From Comamonas sp. lk (GTDB lineage Bacteria; Pseudomonadota; Gammaproteobacteria; Burkholderiales; Burkholderiaceae_C), in the NCBI RefSeq assembly GCF_900564145.1, contig NZ_UOOB01000002.1, positions 186,001 to 250,000 on the forward strand: DNA of 64,000 bases. The letters run 5' to 3'. A program made the position numbers and the translations under genes. The notes under the pieces were generated by a model, which was not told where the DNA came from, ran no database searches, and was given only the letters and a program-made list of their open reading frames with translations. Position 1 is the stretch's first letter, and every line of letters starts with the position of its first letter. Positions 43,059-51,691 of this stretch are shown here, piece after piece.

Positions 43059-44444
43059 TCAGCTTTGGTAGGCCGCCGCGAACAGCTGGCTGGCCAGCGT
43101 TCTGTGCGTGCCCAGCACCTGCTCCAGATCGGCCGTCAGCAACTGCCCGTCGGCAATCACGACGCGGCCGTTGATGACGCTGGTATGCACCTGGGTAGGC
43201 GTGCAGAACACCAGGGCCGCCACGGGGTCGTGGCCGGCTCCGGCATAGGCAATCTGGTTCATGTCAAAGGCCACGAAATCCGCCGACATGCCGGTGGAAA
43301 TGGCACCGATGTCGTCGCGATTGAGCACGCGTGCACCGCCCAGGGTGGCGATTTCCAGGGCCTGGCGCGCACTCATGGCGGCCGGCCCATGGCCTACACG
43401 CTGCAGCAGCATGGCCTGGCGCACTTCGCCCAGCATGTGAGCGCCGTCGTTGGAAGCGCTGCCATCCACCCCCAGCCCCACGGGCACGCCGGCATCGCAC
43501 ATATGGCGCACCGGCGCTATGCCGGAGGCCAGGCGCATATTGGAGCAAGGGCAATGCGCCACCCCCGTTCCGGTGCGGGCAAACAGGGCAATGCCCTCGG
43601 CATCGAGCTTGACGCAATGCGCATGCCAGACATCGCGCCCCACCCAGCCCAGGCTCTCTGCATATTGCGCCGGCGTCAGCCCGAATTTTTCGCGCGAGAA
43701 CGCCACATCGTTCTCGTTCTCCGCCAGATGGGTGTGCAGCGAAACCCCGTGGGCACGCGCCAGCAGCGCCGACTGGTGCATGAGCTCGCGCGTCACCGAA
43801 AACGGCGAGCAAGGCGCCAGCACCACGCGCAGCATGGAGTGGCGGGAGCTGTCGTGGTATTGCTGAATCAGCCTCAGGCTGTCGCGCAGGATGAAGGCCT
43901 CATCCTCCACCACCTGATCCGGGGGCAGCCCTCCCTTGCTGCGCCCCAGGCTCATGGAGCCCCGCGCCGCATGAAAGCGCATGCCCATCTGCTGGGCCGC
44001 AGCAATCGAGTCATCCAGACGCGAGCCATTGGGAAACAGGTAGAGGTGGTCGCTGCTGGTGGTGCAGCCCGACAGCATCAGCTCGGCCATGGCCGTCTGC
44101 GTGGAGGCATGCACCATCTGCGGCGTCAGATGCGACCACAACATGTACAGATTGCCCAGCCAGTCAAACAGCTCCACATCCTGGGCCGCAGGCACAGCAC
44201 GGGTCAGGCTCTGGTACATGTGGTGATGGGTGTTGACCAGGCCGGGGATCACCACCTTGCCGCGCATATTCAGCACCTGGGCCTGGCCGGTCTCCATCAG
44301 CGCACGGTATTGCTGCGGCAGCTGGTCCGTGGGGCCGGCCCATTGGATGGCGGCCCCTTCGGCCACCAGAGCTCCATCGGCGATCTCGCGCCTTTGCTCG
44401 TCCATGGTGACGAGTACATCGGCATGAAGGGCTATCAAAGTCAT
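43059..44444 (-). CDS. 8-oxoguanine deaminase (amidohydrolase superfamily)
   Basis: 461 residues of the amidohydrolase fold: metal-binding NTHHHMYQSLTRA, HTHLAENENDV, WHAHCVKLD and the catalytic Asp region GLGVDGSASNDGAHML. The CPCSNMRLASG and SDHLYLFP stretches are like 8-oxoguanine deaminases, which convert 8-oxoguanine to uric acid and ammonia. The ATG at 44444 (MTLIALHADV) is preferred over an upstream TTG. The adjacent NCS2 permease and the product urate point to salvage or disposal of oxidised purines. Confidence 0.85.
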   Translation of the reverse strand: MTLIALHADVLVTMDEQRREIADGALVAEGAAIQWAGPTDQLPQQYRALMETGQAQVLNMRGKVVIPGLVNTHHHMYQSLTRAVPAAQDVELFDWLGNLYMLWSHLTPQMVHASTQTAMAELMLSGCTTSSDHLYLFPNGSRLDDSIAAAQQMGMRFHAARGSMSLGRSKGGLPPDQVVEDEAFILRDSLRLIQQYHDSSRHSMLRVVLAPCSPFSVTRELMHQSALLARAHGVSLHTHLAENENDVAFSREKFGLTPAQYAESLGWVGRDVWHAHCVKLDAEGIALFARTGTGVAHCPCSNMRLASGIAPVRHMCDAGVPVGLGVDGSASNDGAHMLGEVRQAMLLQRVGHGPAAMSARQALEIATLGGARVLNRDDIGAISTGMSADFVAFDMNQIAYAGAGHDPVAALVFCTPTQVHTSVINGRVVIADGQLLTADLEQVLGTHRTLASQLFAAAYQS

Positions 44445-44555
44445 TTTGGCGTTTCCACTGTCGTTCAAGTGGAGGCCAGTCTAGAAAGACTTGTGCGCTC
44501 ACGATAGCGCTAAATTCCGCCTCTAATGCACACAAAATGTGTACATCAAGGCCAG

Positions 44556-45518
44556 CTAGATCGCGGCAAACATGCGGGCCAAAGCCGCCTCTATGCTTTG
44601 CGCCATCAGCTCGGCAGCGGCGCTCAGTTGCCCTTTGCTGCGGGCCATCAGCACCAAGGCCTGGCGCTGCAGCTCGGGATCGCGCAAGGGCAGATACAGC
44701 AGGGCATTGCGGCTGCACTCCTCCATCACATCGAGGGGGTTGAGCAAGGCAATGCCGCTGCCCATGGCCACCAGACGTTGAATCAAGGCCATGGAGGTGG
44801 ACTCGGCCACTGGTGTGACCTCGATGGCGTTTCTGGCAAAGGCCGCATCCAGCAGCGTGCGAATGGAAAGCGGTGGCGCAGGCAGGATCAGCGGGTAGCC
44901 CACGCACTCGCTGAGCAGCACCGAAGAGTGCTTTGCCAATGCATGCCCCGGCGGAACCACCGCCCCAATCTGCCATTCGCTGGCCGCGAGCACACGCAAG
45001 GTCTTGGGCACCGGCAGGTCGTAGCACAGGCCCAGGTCCATCTCGCCGCGTTCGACGGCTGCGGCAATCGCGGCCCCTGGCATATCGATCACGCGCACCG
45101 TGATGCCCGGATAGCGCTGACGAAAATCATGTACCAGCGAGGGCATCAGCGAGGCCGCCAGCCCGGTGGTGGCCGCAATGCCGATATGGCCGCGCCGCGC
45201 TCCTTTGAAGTCTTCGATTCTTTCGCGCAGCGCCTCATGCTCGCGCAAGGTCTGGCGCACATGGGCCAGCACCATTTCCCCCAAAGGCGTCAGGCGCAGG
45301 CGATTGCTGATGCGCTCGAACAGCGGCGCGCCCAGCTCGGCCTCCAGGTCCAGAATCTGCCGGTTGACGGCGGTAGGAGCCACGTGCAGATACTCCGCCG
45401 CTTTGCGTATGGAGCCACGGCGCACGACCTCATCGAAGTAACGCAAAACTCGGGAATGCATGGCGGCAAGCGTACCCGGTTTCGCCGGATGCAGTGGTAG
45501 GGCCAGCGCATAAGACAT
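44556..45518 (-). CDS. LysR family transcriptional regulator
   Basis: 320 residues with the N-terminal winged helix (RYFDEVVRRGSIRKAAEYLHVAPTAVNRQILDLEAELGAPLFER) and a C-terminal periplasmic-binding-like effector domain. The first 19 residues are longer than usual for the family; an ATG at 45461 would give the standard start. It is divergent from the Bug receptor gene at 45599, with 80 bp between, and is the likely regulator of that receptor, and perhaps of the oxopurine genes downstream on the same strand. Confidence 0.9.
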   Translation of the reverse strand: MSYALALPLHPAKPGTLAAMHSRVLRYFDEVVRRGSIRKAAEYLHVAPTAVNRQILDLEAELGAPLFERISNRLRLTPLGEMVLAHVRQTLREHEALRERIEDFKGARRGHIGIAATTGLAASLMPSLVHDFRQRYPGITVRVIDMPGAAIAAAVERGEMDLGLCYDLPVPKTLRVLAASEWQIGAVVPPGHALAKHSSVLLSECVGYPLILPAPPLSIRTLLDAAFARNAIEVTPVAESTSMALIQRLVAMGSGIALLNPLDVMEECSRNALLYLPLRDPELQRQALVLMARSKGQLSAAAELMAQSIEAALARMFAAI

Positions 45519-45598
45519 ATCAGCTATGAGCGCTGCACTCTGGCTTTTTCAGGCTTCATCCCTAGACTGGCGACAAGACCAAAACAAGGAGACTGGCC

Positions 45599-46612
45599 AT
45601 GACGTCGTTTCAACATCTGACCCGCAGGCAGTGGGCGCAATGGGCAGGCGCCGGCGCGCTGACGGGACTTGCAGGCCTGCCTGGCATGGCCGCTGCGCAA
45701 AAAACCAGCTATCCCCACAAGGCTATCCGCATGGTGATTCCGTTCACCCCCGGCGGCTCGGCCGACATTCTGGGCCGCGCCATCGGCCATGAGCTGACCA
45801 CGGCCTGGGGCCAGAGCGTGGTGCCGGAAAACGTGGCAGGTGCCGGCGGCAGCATTGGCGCAGACCGCGTGGCCAAGGCCGCTGCCGACGGCTATACCTT
45901 GCTCATGGGCCATGTGGGCACGCTGGCGGTCACGCCCACGCTCTACCCCAAGCTGCCTTACGACCCGATCAAAAGCTTCACCCCACTGGCCTGGGTGGCG
46001 CGCGTGCCCAATGTGCTGGTGGTTCACCCCTCCGTACCCGTTAACGATCTGGCCTCGTTCATCGCCTATGCCAAGGCCAGACCCGGCAGCGTGAACTTCA
46101 GCTCGGGCGGCAACGGCAGTGCCGCCCATATGACCATGGCCTATCTGGCCTTGCAGGCCGGCTTGAATCTGCAGCATGTGCCCTACAAGGGCACGGCGCC
46201 GGCCGTCAACGATCTGGTGGCCGGTCAGGTGCAGGCCCTGTTCACCGGCGTGCCGGCGGTGCTGGCGCAGATTCGCTCCGGGCAGATCAAGGCCATTGCC
46301 GTGTCCTCGCCTCAGCGCATTGCCGCCCTGCCCAATGTGCCCACGGTGGCCGAGACCGGCTTGCCCGGCTTGAGCGGCTTTGAGGCCGACCAGTGGTATG
46401 GCGTGGTGGGCCCGGCCCAGATGCCTATCGATGTGGTCAACAAGATCAACGCCCAGATCAATGCCTCGCTCAAGAGCCCGGCCATTCTGGAGCGCCTGCA
46501 AAGCGAAGGTGCCCAGCCCATGCCCAGCACGCCCAAGGTGTTTGCCGATCTGATTGCCAAGGACTTGCAGCGCTGGCGCAAGGTGATTGTGGACAGCAAG
46601 ATGTCGCTGTAA
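45599..46612 (+). CDS. Bug family solute-binding receptor (second)
   Basis: A 337-residue periplasmic protein. Its signal peptide carries a Tat-like RRQWAQW and ends near GMAAAQ. Bug motifs are KAIRMVIPFTPGGSADILGRAIG, NVAGAGGSIG, VNFSSGGNGSAAHM and VKGTAPA-type VPYKGTAP. The ATG has AAGGAG upstream. No tctAB permease gene is present. It pairs with the divergent LysR regulator; the ligand is unknown. Confidence 0.92.
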   Translation: MTSFQHLTRRQWAQWAGAGALTGLAGLPGMAAAQKTSYPHKAIRMVIPFTPGGSADILGRAIGHELTTAWGQSVVPENVAGAGGSIGADRVAKAAADGYTLLMGHVGTLAVTPTLYPKLPYDPIKSFTPLAWVARVPNVLVVHPSVPVNDLASFIAYAKARPGSVNFSSGGNGSAAHMTMAYLALQAGLNLQHVPYKGTAPAVNDLVAGQVQALFTGVPAVLAQIRSGQIKAIAVSSPQRIAALPNVPTVAETGLPGLSGFEADQWYGVVGPAQMPIDVVNKINAQINASLKSPAILERLQSEGAQPMPSTPKVFADLIAKDLQRWRKVIVDSKMSL

Positions 46613-46651
46613 GTGCCGCACGCCAGGTTGCGGCGCTCCACATGGGTCGGC

Positions 46652-47413
46652 TCAAGCTTTGCGCAGCCTGTCCACTTCGGCGTGCAAGTCCTTGGCCCAG
46701 ACACGCCGGTCGCGCCCCTGGGCCTGCTGTGGCTCGCCGTAATGCACCACGGCCATCAGCTGCTCGGCACTGAGCACGCGCCAGATGGAGCCCAGCAGGG
46801 TTTCATCGCCCACATAGGTGGCGGCGTAGCTGGGCTCGCCGGTTTTGCCATCGACAAAGCGCAGACCCACGGGCTGTACCGGGGCATCGACCTGCACGGC
46901 TGCCTGCAGCAGATTGGAGTGAAACGACAGCAGCTCGCGACCGTCGCCCGTCGTGCCTTCGGGAAAGACCGCCAGAATTTCACCGCGCTTGAAAGCCTCT
47001 TCCATGGCCGTGATCATGCGCACGGCATCGCGCCGCGAGCTGCGCTGTATGTAGAGCGTGCCCGCCGCCGTGGCCAGCGTGCCGATGATGGGCCAGCCCT
47101 TGACGTCGGATTTGGAGATGAACCGGCAGTGACGCGCCGCGTGCAGCAGCGGAATGTCCAACCAGGAGATGTGATTGCTGACCAGCAGCACCGGGCCTTG
47201 GGTGGGTGGCTGCCCCTCAATCTGCAGCTGCACCCCGGCGCGCACCATCAAGGTGGCGGCCCAGGCCTGCACATGCTCATGCTGCTGCCAGTAGTGCAGC
47301 TGCGGAAAGCGAAAGGCCACAATCCACGCGCCCTTGGCGACATGGGCCAGCAGACGCAGACCGCGCCAGACGGCGCGCAAACTGTTTTTGATTTTGTACA
47401 AGCCGTTCGCCAT
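46652..47413 (-). CDS. 1-acyl-sn-glycerol-3-phosphate acyltransferase (PlsC family)
   Basis: About 253 residues with acyltransferase motif I NHISWLD (catalytic His and Asp) near residue 80, motif III VFPEGTT near 150, and an amphipathic N-terminus. It would acylate lysophosphatidate at the inner membrane. The ATG at 47413 is chosen over an upstream TTG. It follows pyrC on the same strand after 133 bp, so it may be part of that transcript. Confidence 0.88.
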   Translation of the reverse strand: MANGLYKIKNSLRAVWRGLRLLAHVAKGAWIVAFRFPQLHYWQQHEHVQAWAATLMVRAGVQLQIEGQPPTQGPVLLVSNHISWLDIPLLHAARHCRFISKSDVKGWPIIGTLATAAGTLYIQRSSRRDAVRMITAMEEAFKRGEILAVFPEGTTGDGRELLSFHSNLLQAAVQVDAPVQPVGLRFVDGKTGEPSYAATYVGDETLLGSIWRVLSAEQLMAVVHYGEPQQAQGRDRRVWAKDLHAEVDRLRKA

Positions 47414-47546
47414 GGTTAGCAAGAATTCCTCGTTCCCGACTGACGCTCAAAATCCCGGCGGGCCCGGGGCAGGCGGCGCAGACCCAAGCCCGCCGCACCG
47501 CCCCTATCTAGCCCAAACCGCTGCCTTTCAGCGGCTCAGCAGCGGT

Positions 47547-48845
47547 TTAAGCCGCCCGCTCGAAAGCGATCTGTCCATCGACCAGCGTGTAGCGCACGCG
47601 GGCCGGCAGTTCGTAGCCGCCAAACGGCGTGCTCTTGCCCTGGCTCAGCAGCGCCTTGGGCTCCACCGTCCATTCGGCAGCGGGATCGACAATGCACAGA
47701 TCGGCCATACCGCCGGCTTGCAACAGGCCCAGCTGCGCTTGCTGCTCGCCCAAAGCCGCACCCAGCACTGCCACGGGCGATGCCGTCACGGCCTGCAAGG
47801 CACGGTTCAAGGGCACTCCATGGTCGCGGCTCCATTTGACGGCCACGGACAGCAGCAGCTCCACCCCGGTGGCGCCGGGCTCGGACTCTGCAAACGGCAG
47901 GGCTTTTTCGTCTTCGTCCACAGGGGTGTGGTCGGAGACCAGGGCGTCAATCGTGCCGTCAGCCAGAGCGGCAGACAGAGCATCGCGGTCGCGCTGCTGG
48001 CGCAGCACGGGCACCACACGGGCGCTGCTGTCGAAGTAGCCGATATCGGTTTCGGTCAGCAGCAGGGAGTTGATGGAGACATCGGCCGTCACATTCAGGC
48101 CTTCGGCCTTGGCGCGGCGCACCAGTTCCACGCCTGCGGCACTGGAGATGCGGCACAGGTGCACCCGCGTCTGCGAGCCGCGAATCAGCTCGAAGATGGT
48201 GTGCAGCGCAATCGTCTCGGCGGCCACCGGCACGCCGGCCAGACCCATGCGGGTGGCCAGTGCACCGCTGGCGGCCACGCCCTTGCCCAGGTCCTTGTCC
48301 TGCGGGCGCAGCCACACGGCATAGCCAAAGGTGTTGGCATAGGACATGGCGCGTTGCAGCGTCTGGATGCTGGACAGCGGCACATCGGCCTGGCCAAAAG
48401 CCACGCAGCCCGACTCGGTCAGCTCGGCCATCTCGGTCAGCGTCTCGCCCTTCAGACCGATGGTCAGCGCCCCCATGGGGAACAAGCGCGCCTTGTGCAG
48501 CTTGTCGGCACGCAGCTTGAGCATTTCCACCAGACCTTGCTCGTCGAGCACGGGATCGGTATCGGGCGGGCAAACCAGGCTGGTCACGCCGCCGGCCACG
48601 GCAGCCGCCATTTCGGACTGCAACATGCCTTCGTGCTCGTAGCCGGGCTCGCGCAGGCGCATGGCCAGATCGACCAGGCCGGGCAGCACCCAGCAGCCCT
48701 TGGCATCGATTTCACGCTCGGCCACAAAACCGGCAGGCGTCTCGCCCAGCGCGATGATCTGCTTGCCGTCGATGGCGATATCCGCCTGTTGATCAAAGCC
48801 ACGGGCCGGGTCCATCACTCGGCCATTACGGATCAAAATTTTCAT
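47547..48845 (-). CDS. Pseudo-dihydroorotase (PyrC', PyrX-like)
   Basis: A 432-residue amidohydrolase of the dihydroorotase type in which the metal ligands are gone. The expected DxHxHxR reads D59-L-A-M-R-L-R, the His of HVST reads Arg (HLCRISS), the His of xxHHLLLTE reads Ile/Asn, and the final DHAPH reads DHTPV. By analogy with Pseudomonas PyrC', it is predicted to be inactive and to support the assembly of aspartate carbamoyltransferase, encoded just upstream by pyrB. A separate active dihydroorotase should lie elsewhere in the genome. Confidence 0.9.
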   Translation of the reverse strand: MKILIRNGRVMDPARGFDQQADIAIDGKQIIALGETPAGFVAEREIDAKGCWVLPGLVDLAMRLREPGYEHEGMLQSEMAAAVAGGVTSLVCPPDTDPVLDEQGLVEMLKLRADKLHKARLFPMGALTIGLKGETLTEMAELTESGCVAFGQADVPLSSIQTLQRAMSYANTFGYAVWLRPQDKDLGKGVAASGALATRMGLAGVPVAAETIALHTIFELIRGSQTRVHLCRISSAAGVELVRRAKAEGLNVTADVSINSLLLTETDIGYFDSSARVVPVLRQQRDRDALSAALADGTIDALVSDHTPVDEDEKALPFAESEPGATGVELLLSVAVKWSRDHGVPLNRALQAVTASPVAVLGAALGEQQAQLGLLQAGGMADLCIVDPAAEWTVEPKALLSQGKSTPFGGYELPARVRYTLVDGQIAFERAA

Positions 48846-48882
48846 GGTTTTGCACCAAATTGGCCGCCAGCCCTTATTCCAT

Positions 48883-48897
48883 AAGCGCTAGCAGCTA
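48883..48897 (+). repeat. Short AGCGCTAGCAGCTA motif upstream of pyrC'
   Basis: AAGCGCTAGCAGCTA at 48883-48897 differs by one base from AAGCGCAAGCAGCTA at 13667-13681 inside tamB. Both are followed by A-rich sequence. This may be a small dispersed motif. Confidence 0.5.
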
Positions 48898-48987
48898 TAA
48901 AAATATATCTAAAAACCGTCACCACCAGCAACTGCAGTTTGCTTCGTCGACTTTCGCATGGGACACCAAGCTAGGGCCAAAGCTGGC

Positions 48988-49064
48988 CGCGCCGCCCCGA
49001 CGCGAGGGTGTCGTCCCCCTCCCGCATCGCGAGAGAGGGGGAAGCCGCGCAGCGGCTCAGGGGG
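48988..49064 (-). repeat. Dispersed two-hairpin intergenic element, copy 2
   Basis: The reverse complement matches the element at 6949-7024. It begins 4 bp past the pyrB stop and lies in the pyrB-pyrC' spacer. First hairpin GCCGC-TGC-GCGGC shows compensated change relative to copy 1; second hairpin pairs CCCCCTC with GAGGGGG around a longer loop. Confidence 0.85.
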
Positions 49065-49067
49065 TGT

Positions 49068-50030
49068 TCACGCCTCATTCCCCGCCACGATGGACATCAC
49101 GGCCATGCGCACGGCGATGCCGAAAGTCACCTGCGAGAGGATTACGGCCTGCGGCCCGTCCACCACTTCCGAGGCGATTTCCACGCCGCGGTTGATGGGA
49201 CCGGGGTGCATGACGATGGCATCGGGCTTGGCCAGCTGCAGCTTCTCCGGCGTCAGACCGAAGCTCTTGAAATACTCCTGGCTGGAAGGCAGCAGCGCGC
49301 CGCTCATGCGCTCGTTTTGCAGGCGCAGCATGATGATGACATCGCAGTCCTTGATGCCTTCTTCCAGGTTGTGGAAGACGCGCACGCCCATGCTGGCCAT
49401 GTCCGAAGGCACCAGCGTGCGCGGGCCGACCACGCGCACTTCGGCCGCGCCCAGCGTGGTCAGGGCGTGAATGTCGGAGCGCGCCACACGCGAGTGCAGC
49501 ACGTCGCCCACGATGGCCACGCGCAGATTGGAGAAATCTTTTTTGTAGTGGCGGATGGTGTACATGTCCAGCAGCCCCTGGGTGGGGTGGGCGTGGCGAC
49601 CGTCACCGGCATTGACCACGTGGACATGGGGAGCCACATGCTTGGCGATCAGATAGGGCGCACCCGATTCGCTGTGGCGCACGACAAAGATATCGGCCGC
49701 CATGGCCGAGAGGTTGTCAATGGTGTCCAGCAGGGTCTCGCCCTTGCTGGCCGAGCTGCGCGCGATATCGAGATTGAACACGTCGGCCGACAGGCGCTTG
49801 GCGGCGATGTCGAAGGTGGTGCGGGTACGTGTGCTGTTTTCAAAGAACAGATTGAACACGCTCTTGCCGCGCAGCAAGGGCACCTTCTTGACTTCACGGT
49901 CGTTGACGCTGACGAAGTTGCCGGCGGTGTCGAGGATGTGGGTCAGGATGTCCTTGGACAGGCCTTCGGTGGAGAGCAGGTGGATCAGCTCGCCGTTCTT
50001 GTTCAGTTGGGGGTTGCGCTTGTACAGCAC
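49068..50030 (-). CDS. pyrB: Aspartate carbamoyltransferase catalytic chain
   Basis: 320 residues from a GTG start 2 bp after the pyrR stop (GAGG site). Motifs of the carbamoyl phosphate site [34 protein letters not shown] [17 protein letters not shown] and the aspartate site LRLQNERM are present, and the length is that of pyrB. It makes carbamoyl-aspartate in pyrimidine synthesis. It is encoded with pyrR, ruvX and yqgE, and is followed by the pseudo-pyrC. Confidence 0.95.
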   Translation of the reverse strand: MLYKRNPQLNKNGELIHLLSTEGLSKDILTHILDTAGNFVSVNDREVKKVPLLRGKSVFNLFFENSTRTRTTFDIAAKRLSADVFNLDIARSSASKGETLLDTIDNLSAMAADIFVVRHSESGAPYLIAKHVAPHVHVVNAGDGRHAHPTQGLLDMYTIRHYKKDFSNLRVAIVGDVLHSRVARSDIHALTTLGAAEVRVVGPRTLVPSDMASMGVRVFHNLEEGIKDCDVIIMLRLQNERMSGALLPSSQEYFKSFGLTPEKLQLAKPDAIVMHPGPINRGVEIASEVVDGPQAVILSQVTFGIAVRMAVMSIVAGNEA

Positions 50031-50032
50031 GA

Positions 50033-50563
50033 TCAGGCCTCTTGGATGCGAAAGTGGAAAACACCGCCCTCGTCGCGTGCCAGCGACAGCAGACGGTCGG
50101 CCGGCAGCACCACGCGCGCTGCGGCAAAGTCGGCCTGGAAGGGCAACTCGCGCCCGCCCCGGTCCACCAGAACGGCCAGGCGCACACAAGCGGGCCGGCC
50201 GTAGTCATAAAGTTCGTTGAGCACGGCGCGCACGGTACGACCGGTGTAGAGCACATCGTCCAGCACCAGGATATCGGCGCCGTTGACGTCAAAGTCGATC
50301 TGCGTCTGGGCGCTGGTGCTCATGCCGCGCTGGGCAAAATCGTCGCGGTGCAACGAGGACGAGAGCACGGCAGGCTTGCCTTGCAGATTCAGATCCTTGT
50401 GCAGGCGCTCCACCAGCCAGGCGCCGCCCGAGGTGATGCCGGCCAGACGCGTCTGGGGCCCCATGAGGCGCTGCACACCACGCAGCAATTCGCCGTACAA
50501 GGCTTCGGCATCCAGAATCAGGCTCCCTTGTCCCGACTGGTTTCCTGCAATGGTTTCACTCAT
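50033..50563 (-). CDS. pyrR: Bifunctional PyrR: pyrimidine regulator/uracil phosphoribosyltransferase
   Basis: 176 residues with the PRPP-binding loop [16 protein letters not shown] and the GAWLVERL and [10 protein letters not shown] segments of PyrR. It has a phosphoribosyltransferase fold and in Gram-positive bacteria controls pyr attenuation; its role in betaproteobacteria is less certain. The ATG overlaps ruvX by 4 bp and its stop nearly abuts pyrB. No attenuator is evident in the 2-bp junction. Confidence 0.92.
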   Translation of the reverse strand: MSETIAGNQSGQGSLILDAEALYGELLRGVQRLMGPQTRLAGITSGGAWLVERLHKDLNLQGKPAVLSSSLHRDDFAQRGMSTSAQTQIDFDVNGADILVLDDVLYTGRTVRAVLNELYDYGRPACVRLAVLVDRGGRELPFQADFAAARVVLPADRLLSLARDEGGVFHFRIQEA

Positions 50564-51072
50564 GGAAGACTCCTCAAAAACTGTTCCAAAATAATGCAGG
50601 CCGAAGCCGCATCGGCGTCACGCGCGCCGCCGGCCAGGGCTTCGGTCGTGCTGTAGCGTTCGTCCACTTCATAGACCGGCAGCTTGCAGCGGCTCCTCAG
50701 CTGGCGGCCAAATTTCAAGGCCCGCGCCGTGTTCTCGTGCGCGGCGCCATCGGGGTGGTAGGGCACGCCGATCACCAGCGCATTGGGCTGCCACTCGCGC
50801 ACCAGCTTGTCCACCGCCACCAGGCGCGCTTCTGCAGCTTCGGCCTTGATGGTGGGCAGCGGATTGGCCCCGCCCAGCACCCGGTTGCCCGAAGCGCAGC
50901 CCGTGCGCTTGGTGCCAAAGTCAAAAGCCAGAAATTGCTGAAAGTGCGCGGGAACCTCGGGCTGGCTGGGCACGGGGGCTGCGGCTGGCGCCATACCTGA
51001 TGCCTGCGTCGATCCGTCGGCCGATGAAAAGGCCGCATCGGCGGCCTTGTGGGAAGAGGAAATATCAGTCAT
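50560..51072 (-). CDS. ruvX: Putative pre-16S rRNA nuclease/Holliday junction resolvase RuvX (YqgF)
   Basis: 170 residues with the RNase H-like fold: FLAFDFGTKRTGCASGN, VIGVPYHPDG and YEVDERYSTTEA, then DADAASACIILEQFL. The first 45 residues (Ala/Pro/Ser-rich) are an extension absent from typical RuvX and may be disordered. It overlaps yqgE and pyrR by 4 bp each. YqgF enzymes mature the 16S rRNA 5' end. Confidence 0.93.
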   Translation of the reverse strand: MTDISSSHKAADAAFSSADGSTQASGMAPAAAPVPSQPEVPAHFQQFLAFDFGTKRTGCASGNRVLGGANPLPTIKAEAAEARLVAVDKLVREWQPNALVIGVPYHPDGAAHENTARALKFGRQLRSRCKLPVYEVDERYSTTEALAGGARDADAASACIILEQFLRSLP

Positions 51073-51668
51073 GCACGTCCGGATTCGGGCGACAGCATCC
51101 AGCGCTGCAAACCCAGCAGGCCCAGGGCGCGGTCATAGCGCTGCTCCACCGGGGTGTCAAAAATCACCATGGGGTCGGCAGCCACCGTCAACCAGGCGTT
51201 CTCGCCGATTTCGGATTCCAGCTGGCCTTCGTCCCAGGAGGCATAGCCCAGCGTGACCAGCAGCCGCTTGGGGCCTGCGCCGTCTGACAGGGCTTCGAGC
51301 ACGTCCTTGGAAGTGGTCATCTCCAGCCCGCCGGGGATGGTCATGGTCGAGGCATAGGCCGATTCGTCCGCCGCCGCGCCCTCGATCACCATGGGCTCGT
51401 GCAGCACAAAACCTCGGTCGGTTTGCACCGGGCCGCCGGTATAGACCTGCTCGTTGCGCAAATCCTCGCGTTTGAGACCCAGGTCCACCTTTTTGAGTAA
51501 GCCTTCCAGACTGAGACTGGAAGGTTTGTTGATAATCAGACCGAGCGCTCCACGCTCGCTGTGTTCGCACAGGTAGACCACGCTGCGCGAAAACGACTCA
51601 TCTTCCAATCCGGGCATGGCGATCAGGAAGTGGTGCGTCAAATTGATAGGCGCAGATTCTTCAGACAT
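51069..51668 (-). CDS. YqgE/AlgH family protein
   Basis: A 199-residue protein with the family's LTHHFLIAMPGLEDESFSRSVVYLCEHSERGALGLIINKP opening and GWEAGQLE-type WDEGQLESEI block. Its molecular role is not established; the gene is commonly paired with ruvX, as here with a 4-bp overlap. It heads the yqgE-ruvX-pyrR-pyrB operon and is divergent from the photolyase gene, with only 23 bp between start codons. Confidence 0.92.
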   Translation of the reverse strand: MSEESAPINLTHHFLIAMPGLEDESFSRSVVYLCEHSERGALGLIINKPSSLSLEGLLKKVDLGLKREDLRNEQVYTGGPVQTDRGFVLHEPMVIEGAAADESAYASTMTIPGGLEMTTSKDVLEALSDGAGPKRLLVTLGYASWDEGQLESEIGENAWLTVAADPMVIFDTPVEQRYDRALGLLGLQRWMLSPESGRA

Positions 51669-51691
51669 GTCAGCGATTTTACCGGCGATCT

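Noticed and set aside
50028..50035. PyrR-controlled attenuator between pyrR and pyrB
   Set aside because: Only 2 bp separate the genes, leaving no room for an attenuator; any control must lie upstream of yqgE.
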